NCBI GenBank assembly: GCA_963930655.1
Contig: OZ005611.1
Span: 17,905,001 to 17,969,000, forward strand
Direction: 5' to 3'
Length of the DNA stretch: 64,000 bases
Origin: Myrica gale
Lineage: Eukaryota > Streptophyta > Magnoliopsida > Fagales > Myricaceae
Every line of letters starts with the position of its first letter. Positions within the stretch are counted from its first letter, which is position 1. The notes beneath the pieces were generated by a model. That model had not been told where the DNA came from. It did not search any database and saw nothing but the letters and a program-made list of their open reading frames with translations. Shown piece by piece: positions 21,181-33,366 of this stretch. The position numbers were made by a program, and so were the translations under genes.

Positions 21181-24100
21181 TCGAGAGGACGAGGTCAACT
21201 GGAGTTTGGAAACAAGATCGCGTAACCGACCAGGAGGATGAGACTTGGTGAAAATGTCAGCAAGTTGATCTTCAGAAGAGATTGAGCAAAGATGCAAGGT
21301 GCCTTGCTGAAGGTGATGTCGAATGAAGTGACAATCAATCTCAATGTGCTTGGTACGCTCATGAAAGACATCATTGTGAGCAATCTGGATAGCACTCCGA
21401 TTATCACAATAGAGTGGAGAACTGGCCGGCTGGGGAACACCCATGTCAGTCAAGAGCCATCGTAACCACAAAAGTTCAGCGGTGGTATCAGCAAGGGCAC
21501 GATACTCAGCCTCAGTACTAGAGCGGGCAACAACAGTCTGCTTCTTACTACGCCAGGAAATAAGAGAGGTGCCAAGTAAGAAACAGTAGACCCGTAGTAG
21601 AGCGTCGATCGGTAGGATCACCGGCCCAGTCAGCATCAGAGTAAGCACGGAGCTCAAGTGATGAGTGCGAAGAAAAATGAAGGCAATGAAACAGAGTGCC
21701 TTTGACGTACCGCAAAATGCGAAGAACGACAACATAGTGAGAAGAGCGAGGTGCACTCATAAATTGGCTGACCAAATGAACCGCATAGGAAATATCTGGG
21801 CGGGTAACAGTGAGATAGATGAGACTACCGACCAGTTGTCTATACAAGGTAGCATCAGAGGGAGATTCACCATCAGTAGCAAGTAGTCGAATATTAGGTT
21901 CAAGTGGAGAGTTGCATGTCTTGCTATCGGTCAAACCTGCTTTAGAAAGCAAGTCAGATGCATACTTAGCCTGGGAGAGATAGTAACCATCGGAACTGGA
22001 TGTAACCTTAAGACCAAGAAAGTAGTTAAGCTGCCCTAAGTCCTTCATCTCAAAATTTTGACTCAAGAAATGCTGAAGCTCTCGAATACCAGATAGGTCA
22101 TCTCCTGTAATGATCATGTCATCAACATAAAGAAGGATAATAATAATACCAGCACCGGTGGTCCGAAGAAAGAGAGCCGAGTCATAGGCACTGGGGGCAA
22201 AGCCCTGCTGAGCAACAACAGAACTGAATTTAGCAAACCAGGCTCGGGGAGCTTGTTTGAGGCCGTAGATGGCACGTCGAAGACGACAGACAGTATGAAG
22301 AGGATGGTCATAACCAGGTGGAGGATGCATATAAACTTCCTCTGCAAGATCACCATTCAAAAAGGCATTTTTGACATCCATCTGGAATAGGCACCAATGA
22401 CGCACAACAGCTACTGCAAGCAAGGATCGAGCTGAGGTAAGGCGAGCCACAGGAGCAAAGGTCTCCTCATAGTCAATACCATACTCCTGAGAGAAGCCCT
22501 TAGCAACAAGACGAGCTTTGTATCGTTCTACTGATCTATCTGATCGAGTCTTGATTTTGTAGACCCACTTACATCCAACTGCAGACTTTTCAGGAGGTAA
22601 ATCCACCAGATCCCAAGTATGAGTTTTAGTGAGAGCATCGAGTTCTTCAGACATAGCTTTCTACCAAAGAGGGTCAGTACTAGCCTCACGATAGCTGTGA
22701 GGTTCGTGAAGAGTAGCAAGGGCATAATAACAATGGTAATCCTGAAGATGAGAAGGAGGGGCTCTTACTCTAGTGGATTGGCGAAGTGGAGAGGTCTCGA
22801 CAGACTCGAGTGCAGTTGATGTAGCAGGAGGATCAACAGTCGTGTCAGATGTCTCAGGAACAGGCGAAGGAAGAGCGTCAGAGGAGCTGGACATCTCTGC
22901 AAAAGATTCAGTGACTAAAGAAATAGATGGGTCAATGAAGATAGGTGCATAACTGGAAGAGGATCGGGGGAAAGGAGAAAGACTCGTAAACATCTTATGT
23001 TCCCAAAACTCTACATGTCGGGAAATACGAAGACGTTTGGCTATGGGATCATAGCAACGATATCCCTTTTGAGTTAGTCCATAACCAAGAAAACAACAGA
23101 GCCTGGACCGTGGTTCAAGTTTGGTGCGCTCATGTGTAGGAAGAGTAACAAAGCAAACACAACCAAAAACTCGAAGTAAAGAGTAGTTAGGAACCTTATC
23201 ATGGAAAAGCTCAAACGGAGTTTTATTGGAGATAGTGGGTGAGGGAACACGATTAATGGTATAGACAGCAGTAAGAGCAGCTTCACCCCAAAAGCGTTCT
23301 GGAAGAGAAGCAGAGATGAGAAGTGCTCTTACCGTGTCTAGAATATGACGATGTTTACGTTCAGCCTGACCATTTTGTTAAGAAGTGTATGGACAAGAAT
23401 GGTGAGAGATTGTCTCATTACACTGTAAAATGTTCATAAAGGACTTGTCCTTATACTCCATTGCATTATCTGAACGAAAGGTCTTGATGGTACAAGAAAA
23501 TTGAGTTTGCACCATGTTGTGAAAATTCTGATAGACATGTGTGAGTTCAGAACGATTCTGTAGAAGATAAAGCCAAGTATAACGACTGTAATCATCTATA
23601 AAAATAACAAAATAGCGAGATCCTCTCTCAGTCGGAATTGGGGCAGGACCCCAAATATCAGAATGGATTAAGTCGAAAGGTGCAGAAGAAAATGAGTCAC
23701 TTTTATTGAATGATAAATGTGTCTGTTTTCCAAGATGACAAGAAACACAATCAAAAGACTGAAACTGAACTGAAGCTAAGTGACCCTGAGAAGTCAAGAG
23801 CTGGACACGGGGAAGTGAGGCATGACCCAACCGAGAGTGCCATAAACTGGAAGTGACAGTGAGAGCAGCAATGGATGTAGAAGAGGAAGGAAGGTGTAGA
23901 GATGTGAGCTCGAAAAGACGTCCAACTTTACGGCCTGTCCCAAACAGCTGACCCGTCTGTGAATCCTGTACATCAACACCCGTGTTAGAGAATCGCAAGG
24001 CAAGACCTAACTCACAAAGTTGTCCAACAGAAAGGAGATTTAAAGATAATTGAGGCACAAGGTAAGTGTCACCAACAGATAAAGAAGAAGTAGAGATAGA

Positions 24101-25207
24101 CCCTACATGGCTAACAGGCATATGGGAACCATCAGCTGTGTATATGGCGGGATTAGGAGAAATGGTAGTCATATGGGAGAAGATGGTGGAATCAGAAGTC
24201 ATATGATTGCAGCAAGCAGAGTCTAGAAACCACTGAGATTTACCTGGGGTGACAGACAAGGCAGTGGAAGATTGGGACAAAACCTGGTGAATTAAGTCCT
24301 TTACTTCAGCTGCAGTGAGAGAAGTGGACTGAGATGGAGACTCGGGAGCAGAAGTAGCAGAGGAGGCGACCGCAGCAGTCTGAGAAGCTTGTTGCTGTTT
24401 ATAGGACTTGAACTTGCGGCATTCATCGATGACGTGGCTAGTACGTTTACACCACTTGCAAAATCCAGTTTTGGAAGAAGAACGTCCGGCGACTGATGAA
24501 GGAGTACCACGAGAAGTAGTGGCAAGGACCATATCAGGTGATTGTAGCTTCATAGTGGAACGACGAGTTTCCTCAGATATGAGTTCAGAGACTGCAGCAT
24601 CCAAAGACGGAAGTGGCTGACGGTGAAGAAGAGAGGCTCGAGTAGATTCAAAATCATCCCGAAGAGCCATCATAAAATGCATAAACTTTCGTCGATCAAG
24701 CCAAGCAGCAAAGGTTTGAATGTCTTTAGAACATTCCAATTTTGGATCTGCAGCAGACAACTGTTCCCAGATATGATTAGTCTGAGAATAGAAATCAGCA
24801 ATAGACTGACCTGGTTCTTGCCTCATCTGATACAATTTAGTTTCAAGTTGAAACTCCAAGGAAGCATCATAGGTGCAATTATATCGCTTGGACAGAAAAT
24901 CCCAAGCGACTGCAGCATTTCCAAGTCTTGGAAGAAGAATATTGATGGACGGAATAGAAGTGTTGATGAACCAGGACAAAATTTTGTAATGAATACTATC
25001 CCATTCTTCGAGACGAGTTGCAAATGTCTCTTCTTTCTCATCTTTATTCTGGACTGGTTCAGGTATTGCGCCAGTCACATAACGCCATAATCGACGACCT
25101 TTCAAGAAAACTTCCATATTCTGGGCCCACATACTATAGTTGGAGCCATCTAACATTACTTCAATAGGACGAACAATCGAATCGAGGTGTGATGCAGATT
25201 GAGACAT
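21175..25207 (-). pseudogene. Copia-2 gag-pol, nearly intact but with three lesions
   Basis: ATG at 25205-25207 begins MSQSASHLDS. One frame holds gag (retrotran_gag-like, LDGSNYSMWAQNMEVFLKG), a knuckle region CKWCKRTSHVIDEC, protease WFLDSACCNHMT, the GAG-pre-integrase HSRLGH, and integrase (HSDIWGP, RSDNAMEY). A TAA at 23378-23380 falls where YTSQQNG is expected (CAA to TAA). The frame reopens through the rest of integrase to a TAG at 22661-22663, where TDPLWQKAM is expected (CAG to TAG). Then comes RT (MDVKNAFLNGDL, YVDDMIITGDD near 22120) and a one-base shift near 21592. The other frame holds RNase H (RSSTEAEYRAL, DNRSAIQIAHN) and ends in TGA/TAG at 21175. All catalytic motifs are present. 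Nothing else is broken, so it could still be copied in trans. Confidence 0.9.
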
Positions 25208-25821
25208 ATTGAAGCTTCGAATACAAAAACAGAGTGCAAAAATGAAGTCAGGACGAAAAACTGAGTAGGAAGCACCTGGTTCGTCAAAGTCAACGGTCAA
25301 ACAGTCAAAGGTCAACGACAAGATGACGTGGGATGACGTGGCGGAAGCTGGTGTGCAAATAGCGCTGACGTGTTGATGACGTGGCCAGGGCTGACGTGGA
25401 CCGACGACAAGAGGGACTGCGCGTGGTGGCGCGTGGGCGGCGCGGCAGGATGTTCTGGAGGCGCGTGGGGGCGCGTGGGAGGTCGTATGACCGGTTTCTC
25501 GGCAGATCTGAATTCCTCTCCGAAATATCTTTCCAATGGTATGGTCACCGTGGTGAAGAGACAATCTAAACAGTGCAAAGTCGATAAAGGAGAGAGAGGC
25601 GGCGGTGCGTGAGGCAGAGAACGGCGGAGGTTCTTTCACGAGAGAAAGCCTCGTTCCTTGCAAATCTATTCTGGACTTAATGGTCCAGATTGGACTGCAT
25701 AAAGGCTGAAAAGAACTCCAAACAACAACTACCTTCACAATAAAGAGCACCAGAAATTCGCCAGAAGAACGCCGAAAAATTGTTGGAAATACACTAGAAG
25801 GATCTTACAGACCACAAGTCT

Positions 25822-25836
25822 GTGGCTCTGATACCA
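25822..25836 (-). other. Copia-2 primer-binding site
   Basis: The minus strand reads TGGTATCAGAGCCAC directly after the 5' LTR, complementary to initiator Met tRNA, the usual primer of plant Copia elements. Confidence 0.9.
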
Positions 25837-26034
25837 TGAAGAAAAAGAGAAGAGAGAAGAAGTGTGGAAATATTCTGTATATTTCTGTGTGTATAAACTA
25901 TACATAGAAGGCCTATTTATAGGTGAATAGGGCCAAAGCATAAAAAGAATATAATAAATACAAATAGAATAAAATCAGCATCAAATCAGCATATTAGAGA
26001 ATATGCTAAATGAACCAATCAGAATATTCTAACA
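25837..26034 (-). repeat. Copia-2 5' LTR
   Basis: 198 bp, nearly identical to 20969-21167. It drives minus-strand transcription. The LTR carries a TATA-like box on the minus strand (tataaatagg, about 25913-25922). Confidence 0.9.
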
Positions 26035-26137
26035 AAAGTGATGATAGATGAAAATATTGTCTAGAACATAGTAAATTACAACTCGAATCCAGCTATGATG
26101 ATAAATAGAAAACAATACTTTCTTTGCATTCCGAACA

Positions 26138-26922
26138 AAAACAATTGAGTAACTGCAAGCAAAACATGAGATAAATGTTCAAATATACAAAAATGGGAGG
26201 CCTGACTGATAGTACAAATAATAATAATAAAAAGAGCTAAAAGTTGCGTATAACGTGTGTATATATATATTTTAAAACTTATTCCTGATGTTGCATAAAC
26301 AGGAATGAAAAAAAAACAGATAAGAAAATATTGTGCATTATCAGCTTGTAAAATTACTCTAAGTGGCATTTGATGCAGTAATTTCTTAAGTTGTCATAGT
26401 CAGGAAGGGGTCAATTACTAGTCCCCATACGTTAGAGAGTGACATAACAAGTTTTCTTGGAGATGTTAGGACGGGTTCATCAGGAAGAGCCGCGGCCGCC
26501 GCGGCATTGAATCGTACTTATCGTGCTCAAACAGTCCATAAAATTGGTAAGGGATACGTTTACCGTTAGCCGTTTGACCTTAATCAAAAACTTCAATTTA
26601 TATGTATGCCCTTTTCAACCACCACATTGCAATTTGCCAAAAACCTGTAGCTAAGCTATGCAAAGCTCATGTGGATCATTGACGCCATCCACGTCATGTC
26701 GATAGTTCTGTTGACCCTTTTTTTTTTTTTTATTCTTCTGTTGACATTTTCACTCGTAATTTCCCTACGATACTGCTATGTGTTTTCCGATCTCGTAGAT
26801 AAATAAATTAGACACCACAAAATACGAGCATAAAATAATTAATATGAGAAAACTGCATACCCAACAATAATAATTGAGTAACTGCAAGCATAACATGAGA
26901 TAAATATTAAAATATACAAAAG
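26138..26922. repeat. Local direct duplication, about 60 bp per copy
   Basis: aattgagtaactgcaagca, then an aacatgagataaat block and aaatatacaaaa, occurs at 26142-26192 and again at 26872-26920 with few differences. The copies are about 730 bp apart, just downstream of Copia-1. The DNA between them contains one member of the repeat pair described at 26464. Confidence 0.65.
26464..26730 (+). repeat. Diverged repeat, partner at 34636-34920
   Basis: gttaggacgggttcatca plus ggaagag at 26465-26489 matches 34637-34661 with one difference. Further in, cgtttaccgttag and cacgtcatgtcgata recur in the same order at about 34727 and 34877. The two copies are colinear but strongly diverged, and they flank Copia-3. 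No terminal repeats were found. Confidence 0.5.
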
Positions 26923-28085
26923 TAGAAAGAAACAAAAAAAAAAGTAGCATTATTAACCCAGTTAAAATTTAGGGTTAAATGCATCTCATGCTTCTATGGT
27001 AAGCATCAAATACTTAAGTTAACTTGATGTTTATCTCAGGGGTATGAAAATGACTTTATTTATCTCATAGGTATATTTGCAATTTGCGTATACCACCAGA
27101 ATATGTAATGCATTTAACCCATTCCCAATTTGGATGCTTACCCCGCGGGAATTTTTCGTACATATCTGAACCCCCGCTCGAATTGGCATTTTTCTTTATT
27201 TGACATTTTTGTTCACCGCTTATATGAACAGAGACGAGATGTACTATTGGGGCGAATTATATAATTAAGAAATATTTAATTCACCTCAAAGGTGAAAATT
27301 GTCCCCTTTTGGTACATGCATCTAGCGGGTCCCATATAACATTTCATCCGACCTATTCTTTGAGTAATTAATTCAAACTCTTTCGTTTATATTCCAACAT
27401 TCTTCGCAAATTCTTCCACCTATTATATAGTTGATTTCACAATTATTACTTACTAGGCATCTGTTTAATGATATTCTTTATTATTGCAGCGTCGATCGTC
27501 AGTCATATATTAGGCATTATCTCAGTCACAAGTTTTTCTAAATTTAAGTCCACCTACGCTTTTTTTTATAGGTGGCCGACTATTCAGGAGGTGTGAATAA
27601 TCGTCCAAATTCACCAATTTAATTGAAGAGTTTTCCTACCTAAATTTTGATAGCTAATTAAGAATTCCCCACAAATATTTCCTATTCTCTTAAATGGCGC
27701 CTTCTTTCTTTTAGCGAGAAATGTCGCCTCTTGTGTTCCTAGATGGACTAAACTACCCTTCGACAAAGAACTATTAATATATAGGCTAATTGTTCTATGT
27801 AAAATTAATGAAGTTAGTTTACATTACAATGATATTTTAATTTTAACTAAATAAATTTAAACTTTAATTGAAATCGAAGGCACGGTCTAGAATTTATTGC
27901 ACAACTACCCCTAATTATTAGATGTTTATATTATTTGCCATTTGGGGCTTGAAAGTTGGGACAATTGTCTAATCCCACTTATTATCTACAAGTACAAATT
28001 TGTCTTTCGGCTTTTTAATGACTCAGCTCCCAGGTCATTGTCGGGGTAGTTTAAAATTAATTTCCAGCCTAATACGATAGGCGTC
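26923..28085. other. Intergenic DNA, nothing recognised
   Basis: AT-rich with poly-A/T runs. No protein-like frame or paired terminal repeats were seen. Confidence 0.45.
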
Positions 28086-28343
28086 TTGGCTCGATCCTGC
28101 AAAAAGCTGCATGGCTGCTTATTCCTCTTAAATCGAAGCTCCAGTACCCAACCGGCAACCCCTCCTACCACTTCAGGTCCCAGTCATTTTCGTTTCGCCT
28201 CAGCCACTGACTCGCCCTCTCCCTTGCTTTCACTCCCAAGCTTGCGAGGTACAAACGCTCTCGCTTTTCTCTGTCAATTTGTGAATAGCAAAGTTGGATG
28301 CTTAGAAAAGCTCAGAGGAGCTTGGCTTTTGATAAGGACTGAA
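28086..28343 (+). other. Possible exon-like segment without an ATG
   Basis: A 90-codon open frame with rather GC-rich, Ser/Pro-rich reading (NRSSSTQPATPP .. SLPSLRG) starts only at TTG. A GTACAA donor-like site follows SLR near 28249. It resembles the leader or first exon of a plant gene with an organelle-targeting-like composition, but no in-frame ATG is visible. Copia-3 sits 220 bp downstream, so any gene here may have been split. I cannot name it. Confidence 0.25.
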
Positions 28344-28555
28344 TCGACTACTGCTTAAAAGAAAGAATTACGCAGCTGATTTCATTTCTGCGATTTCTTT
28401 CGGTTTATCTTCTAAGTCTTCTTCGTTCATCCTAATTGACGTTACGGAACTTTACTGTAGTTTGGGGTTATCTGCGAATTCAGAAGTTAATGAGTTAATT
28501 AACCTCCTTGTCTTGGGTTGTAGATGTTGATAGATGTTAGGAATTAGTGGGGTTG

Positions 28556-28751
28556 TTTTAACTTTGATGAATCAACATTATATTCAACTTGTAATTGAAT
28601 AATACAAGCAGCCTATTTATACAAGAATAACAGTGTTGCGGTAATAACAGAGCAACTAATGCTAACAGAATGAAACTAACTATATAACTAACTAGCTGAT
28701 TGAATAACAGAAATAACAGCTTTGACATAACGACTTCTGTTATATCTAAAA
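28556..28751 (-). repeat. Copia-3 3' LTR
   Basis: Begins at TTTTAACTTTGATG after the target duplication GGTTG and ends at ..TATCTAAAA directly before the purine tract (plus-strand gcccccctcaagc, 28752-28764). Confidence 0.85.
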
Positions 28752-28764
28752 GCCCCCCTCAAGC
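28752..28764 (-). other. Copia-3 polypurine tract
   Basis: The minus strand reads GCTTGAGGGGGGC immediately before the 3' LTR, which fixes that LTR edge. It overlaps the last codons of pol, whose TGA is at 28759-28761. Confidence 0.85.
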
Positions 28765-31700
28765 TGGACTGTGAATGTTTAACAGGCCAAGCTTGGTAAT
28801 CAAGACAGAAAACGTGGAAAATGGCAAAGGCTTTGTCAATATATCAGCAAGTTGGTGTGTAGAAGACACATGAAAAGTCTTCACAATCTGCTGTTGGATC
28901 ATCTACCGAACAAGATGACAGTCAATATCTATGTGTTTTGTACGTTCATGAAACACTGGGTTGGCAGCAATGTGTAGGGCTGCCTTGCTGTCACAAAATA
29001 AGGAAGTCGGCTGGGGATGCATAATAGAAAAATCATGGAGAAGCACAAGTAACCATTTTAATTCACAATAGGTGGCTGCCATGGAGCGGTACTCAGCTTC
29101 AGCTGATGATCTACTCACAGTAACCTGCTTCTTGGATTTCCAAGAGACTAGAGAATCACCAAGAAACACAGTATAGCCAGTGATGGACCTTCGGGTTTCG
29201 GGGCAAGCTGCCCAGTCACTGTCACATAAAGCTTTAAGGTGGATTGAAGATGTTGTAGAGAAGAAGAGCCCTTGACCAGGATTACCCTTAAGGTACTTAA
29301 CAATTCGAATAGCTGCCTCATAATGAATTGTCCTAGGATGAGAAAGAAATTGGCTCAAGCTGGTGACAGCAAAGCTTATATCAGGTCGAGTGAGATTCAA
29401 GTACAACAAGCGACCAATAAGTCTTCTATAAGTACTGGGGTCTTCAAGTAATGTACCATCAGAGTTATTGAGTCGAAGAGTAGGATCCATAGGAAGCCGA
29501 GAAGGTTTAGCAGCCAATAAACCAACATCACTTATAAGGTCTAAAGTATATTTTCTTTGGCAAAGGGAAATGCCCCGAGAAGACCTTGCTACCTCCAATC
29601 CAAGAAAGAACTTGAGAGTACCCAAATCTTTGAGTCGAAAACAAGAATCCAGCCATGTTTTAAGAGCTGTAACAGAGGTGGATGAATTACTAGCAATAAC
29701 TATGTCATCCACATAAACTAGGAGAGCAATAAAAGAAGATTCATCAGTTTTAATGAATAGAGAATGATCAGCCTTGGATTGTTGAAAGCCATAGGAGAGT
29801 AGAGTGGTGGAAAATTTGTGAAACCACTGTCTACTAGCATGTTTTAATCCATAGAGAGATTTCTTAAGTTTACAAACTCGCTGATCTTGAGCATGAGAGA
29901 AACCAGGTGACAGCTGCATAAAGACTTCTTCTTCAAGCTCCCCATGAAGGAAAGCATTGTTGACATCAAGCTGATGCAATTCCCAGCCATGGATAGCAGC
30001 TAAAGCAAAGAGACACCGGACTGTAGTAAGCTTAACCACAGGGGAGAAAGTTTCAAAAAAATCAAGGCCTTCCTGTTGGTTACACCCTTTAGCCACTAAT
30101 CTGGCTTTGTACCTTTCAAGAGTACCATCCGCCTTAAATTTGCATTTGTACACCCATTTACATCCAATAGCAGACTTACCAAGAGGTAGTTCAGTCAATT
30201 CCCAGGTGTTATTGAGTTCAAGAGCAAGAATTTCAGCCTTCATGGCTTCCTGCCATTCAGGACATCTCACGGCTTCATGGAAAAATCTAGGTTCTGTCTG
30301 AGTAGAAAGAGCTAAAGTGTATGCTCTATGAGAAGGTGATAAAGAAGAATAAGAAACATATGAAGATAAAGGATAAGGAATGAGAGAAGTACCAGAACCT
30401 GATGAAGCCGAGGAAGAAGGATTGATGTTGCTGTGAAACTGATGGACTAGTTGACAGTGATAATCTTGCAAATAATTGGGCATTCTTCTGATTCTAGATG
30501 ATTTTCTAATGGTATTGGGAGGAACAGAAGAAGGAAGCTGAGTGGAAGAATCATCAGTAGCATTAGATGATGGAAAAGCATGGGATGAAGTGTCTCGGGT
30601 GATGGAAATATCAGAAGGATCATTGGAAGGAAGAGAAGCAGTGACTTGAGTAGTAGGCTGAGAATCAAATGGCAAATTATCTGTAAAGAAAGCTGGTTTT
30701 GGAAGGACAGTATCAGATACAAATGATGGAGGAGACAAAGGTGTGTGTGTAGCAGCAAAAGGAAATATGTGTTCATAGAATATGACATGCCGAGAAATAA
30801 GTGTTTGCTTGGTGGCTGGATTGAACAAGAGATAACCCTTAATACCAGTAGGATAACCTATGAATACACATGGTATAGCCCGAGGATCAAATTTATTCCT
30901 AGAATGGGAATGAGTAGAAACATAGGCTAAGCAACCAAAAGTTCTTAGGTAAGAATAATTGGGTTTGTGTTTGAATAAAAGTTCAAAAGGTGAGCAATTT
31001 TGAAGCATAGGGACAAGAATTTTATTGATTATATGCACAGCTATAAGGACACAATTGCTCCAAAAATTGAGAGGAAGGTGAGCTTGAAACCGAAGTGATA
31101 TAGCAACATTCAAAATATGTTGGTGTTTTCTCTCAACTATGGAGTTTTGTTGAGGTGTATACACATAACTTCGATGATGAATGATGCCTTTGGTATTATA
31201 GAAATCTGACATGGCAAATTCCAATTCATTATCAGATCTGAGAATTTGGATTTTGGTATGAAACTGAGTATCAACTAATTGACAGAAGGCTTGAATGTAT
31301 TTTCGAGTTTCAGACTTGGTTTTCATGAGATAAATCCAAGTGCACCTAGAATAATCATCCACAATGGTTAAAAAATAAAGGAAACCATCATGTGAATGCA
31401 CGGGAAAAGGCCCCCAAATGTCACAATGAATGAGATGAAAAGGAGAAGAAGAATGAGAAGTACTATGTGGAAAAGAAAGCTTATTTTGTTTACTGATATG
31501 GCAGGTATCACAAGAACTAGGTGTATGTGTAAGAGCCAAATCAGAATTAGAAAAAGAACCTTTTATTAATTGCATTCGAGACTCAGATAAATGGCCCAAT
31601 CTAAAGTGCCAAAGAAAAGGAGAATGCTGTGAAGTCACATTACAAGAAGAAAAAGCATTAGAATGAGAAGAAGAAGCCGAATTTTGCAGCAAATGGTAAA

Positions 31701-33263
31701 GTCTTTGAGATAATTCAGCAACTCCAATCGTCCTCCATCGGGTAAGGTCCTGGATGTAACAAAATTTGTCAAGAAAGATTAGGCAACAAGACAAATCAGA
31801 GGCTAATCTGCTAGCAGAGATCAGATTAACTGAAATGTAGGGACATATAGCACTTTGGTAAGAGTAAGGTTCTTGGTGAGGTCAATGGTGCCAATGTGAG
31901 TAGAAAAAACATGATCACCATTAGGGAGATTAATTTTCACATGAACAGATGAGGTAATGGTGGTGAATAAATTGATGGAACTAATCATGTGATCAGTAGC
32001 ACCAGTGTCAAGGATCCAGGTGTGTGAAGAAGGAGAAAAACGATTAATAGAATGGCAAGAAGTAACCTGATTATGTGAGGTATGCACAGAAGAAGTATGA
32101 GGAGAAAAAGTACCTAAGAAGTTTGATATTAAAGATGAATTAGGCTGAGATGCAGATATATGATTGACAAAAACAGAAGGCACTTGATGTGGTTGAGAGG
32201 TGAGGTTCTGGTGCTGTAGAGAATTGATCAAGTTTTGACATTGTTCTTGAAGGATAGAAATCTCGGGAGGTGATTGAGAGTCCTGACTGGCAGCATGAGC
32301 AGATATGGTGCGATTCTTAGTGAATTTGAAGCCTAGAGGAAAACCATGTAACCTATAACATTTTTCCACCGTATGACCAACTTTTCCACAGTGAGTACAA
32401 ATTGGTTTGGAATTGGATTTGTATGCTGCTTGATGAAGTTTGTAAGGCACTGTAGAACCACGGCTGGAATCACTTCTCAGATTCATGGCAGCAACCTCAT
32501 TGACAGGATTAGGACCAAGCTGATCCTCTTCTTGAACTATCAAGGAGAAAACCTTATTTATATTAGGTAGAGGATCTAATATCAAGATCTGTCCTCTGGC
32601 ACGAGCAAACTTGTCAGTGAGCCCCATGAGGAATTGGAGAATGAATTCCCTCTCCTAGTGGTGAATAATAGACTTGATTGCTTGACAAGTAGATCCACAC
32701 ACGCATGGAGTAATTGGACAAAAGGTTTGTAGTTCATCCCAATAGATCTTTAGTTTGGTAAAATAACTACTGACAAAGTCATCTTCTTGAGATAAAGTAG
32801 CAAAGCTTTTGCGGATTCGAAAGATTCTTGGTCCATTAGATTGTGTAAACCTTTCTCTTAATTCTTTCCATAAATGTTCAGCTGAATCAACTGTCATAAC
32901 AGAAGCTGAAATTTCTTTGGTGATAGAATTAAGTATCCAAGATGTGACTATGACATTGCATCGGCTCCAGCTAAAGAATAAAGGATGATCCGGTGATGGT
33001 TGAGTAATTGTACCATTGATGAATCCCAACTTGTTCTTAACAGTAAGAGCCATGATCATGGATCGGCTCCATGTAGAATAATTTTGTGCATCGATTAGCA
33101 GTTGTGAGACTAGATTGCTTCCAGGACTTTCAGCTTGATGAAGGTAGAAAGGATTTGATGGATATTCATCCATTGAAGGATTTGTGTATGCGAAAGGATT
33201 ATTTGTAGATGATGAGATCGGGTTTCCAGTAGATACTAGTGGTTCTTGATCTTGAGATGCCAT
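28759..33263 (-). pseudogene. Copia-3 gag-pol, near-intact with three lesions
   Basis: ATG at 33261-33263 starts MASQDQEPLVS. Gag (retrotran_gag-like, LLIDAQNYSTWSRSM) runs to a TAG at 32655-32657. The same frame continues through a zinc knuckle (CTHCGKVGHTVEKC) and protease (WILDTGATDHMIS) to about 31829, where one base is missing. A 963-codon frame then holds GAG-pre-integrase (HFRLGHLSESRM), integrase (HCDIWGPF, VDDYSRCTW, RSDNELEF), RT (LDVNNAFLHGELEEEV, YVDDIVIASN) and RNase H (RSSAEAEYRSMA). A TAG at 28903-28905 cuts RNase H; the frame then runs on to TGA at 28759. Catalytic motifs look preserved. It is non-autonomous as sequenced. Confidence 0.9.
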
Positions 33264-33354
33264 GAAGTTTGAAGAAGAAGAAATGAGAAATTTGGACTTT
33301 GAAAAGAAAGAAAAGATTGAAGAGTTTATGCGGAAGATTTTGCGTTGATGAAAT

Positions 33355-33366
33355 CCTTTGATACCA
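33355..33366 (-). other. Copia-3 primer-binding site
   Basis: The minus strand reads TGGTATCAAAGG directly next to the 5' LTR, resembling the initiator Met tRNA complement. Confidence 0.8.

Larger units (their letters stand above)
20969..26034 (-). mobile_element. Copia-2, young Copia retrotransposon nested in Copia-1
   Basis: LTRs of 199 and 198 bp (20969-21167 and 25837-26034) begin TGAAG and end TAACA; I find one single-base indel between them. Target duplications are AAAGT at 20964-20968 and 26035-26039. Coding is on the minus strand, so the 25837 LTR is the 5' LTR. Removing the element restores continuity of the Copia-1 3' LTR (compare the 5' LTR near 15560). The near-identical LTRs mean a recent insertion, but the pol frame already carries two nonsense codons and one frameshift. 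Confidence 0.95.
15150..26080 (+). mobile_element. Copia-1, old Copia retrotransposon split by Copia-2
   Basis: The 5' LTR begins TGTTGG at 15150 and the 3' LTR begins at 20523 with the same sequence. The 3' LTR is interrupted at 20968 by Copia-2, resumes at 26035 and ends in TTACA at 26080. Target duplications are ACTCA (15145-15149) and ACTCG (26081-26085), one base different. The primer-binding site (tgatatcagagc, 15614-15625) resembles the complement of initiator Met tRNA, and a purine tract aagtggaagaa (20512-20522) precedes the 3' LTR. Without the nested element it is about 5.9 kb. The LTRs differ at many positions and the reading frames are heavily broken, so it is much older than Copia-2. 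Confidence 0.9.

Noticed and set aside
28086..28358. 90-codon frame as a complete gene
   Set aside because: It begins at TTG, has no in-frame ATG and no recognisable family. It is kept only as a weak exon-like segment.
30447..30788. Leu/Ser-rich minus frame inside Copia-3
   Set aside because: Out-of-frame shadow of the Ser/Pro-rich spacer between integrase and RT in the Copia-3 polyprotein.
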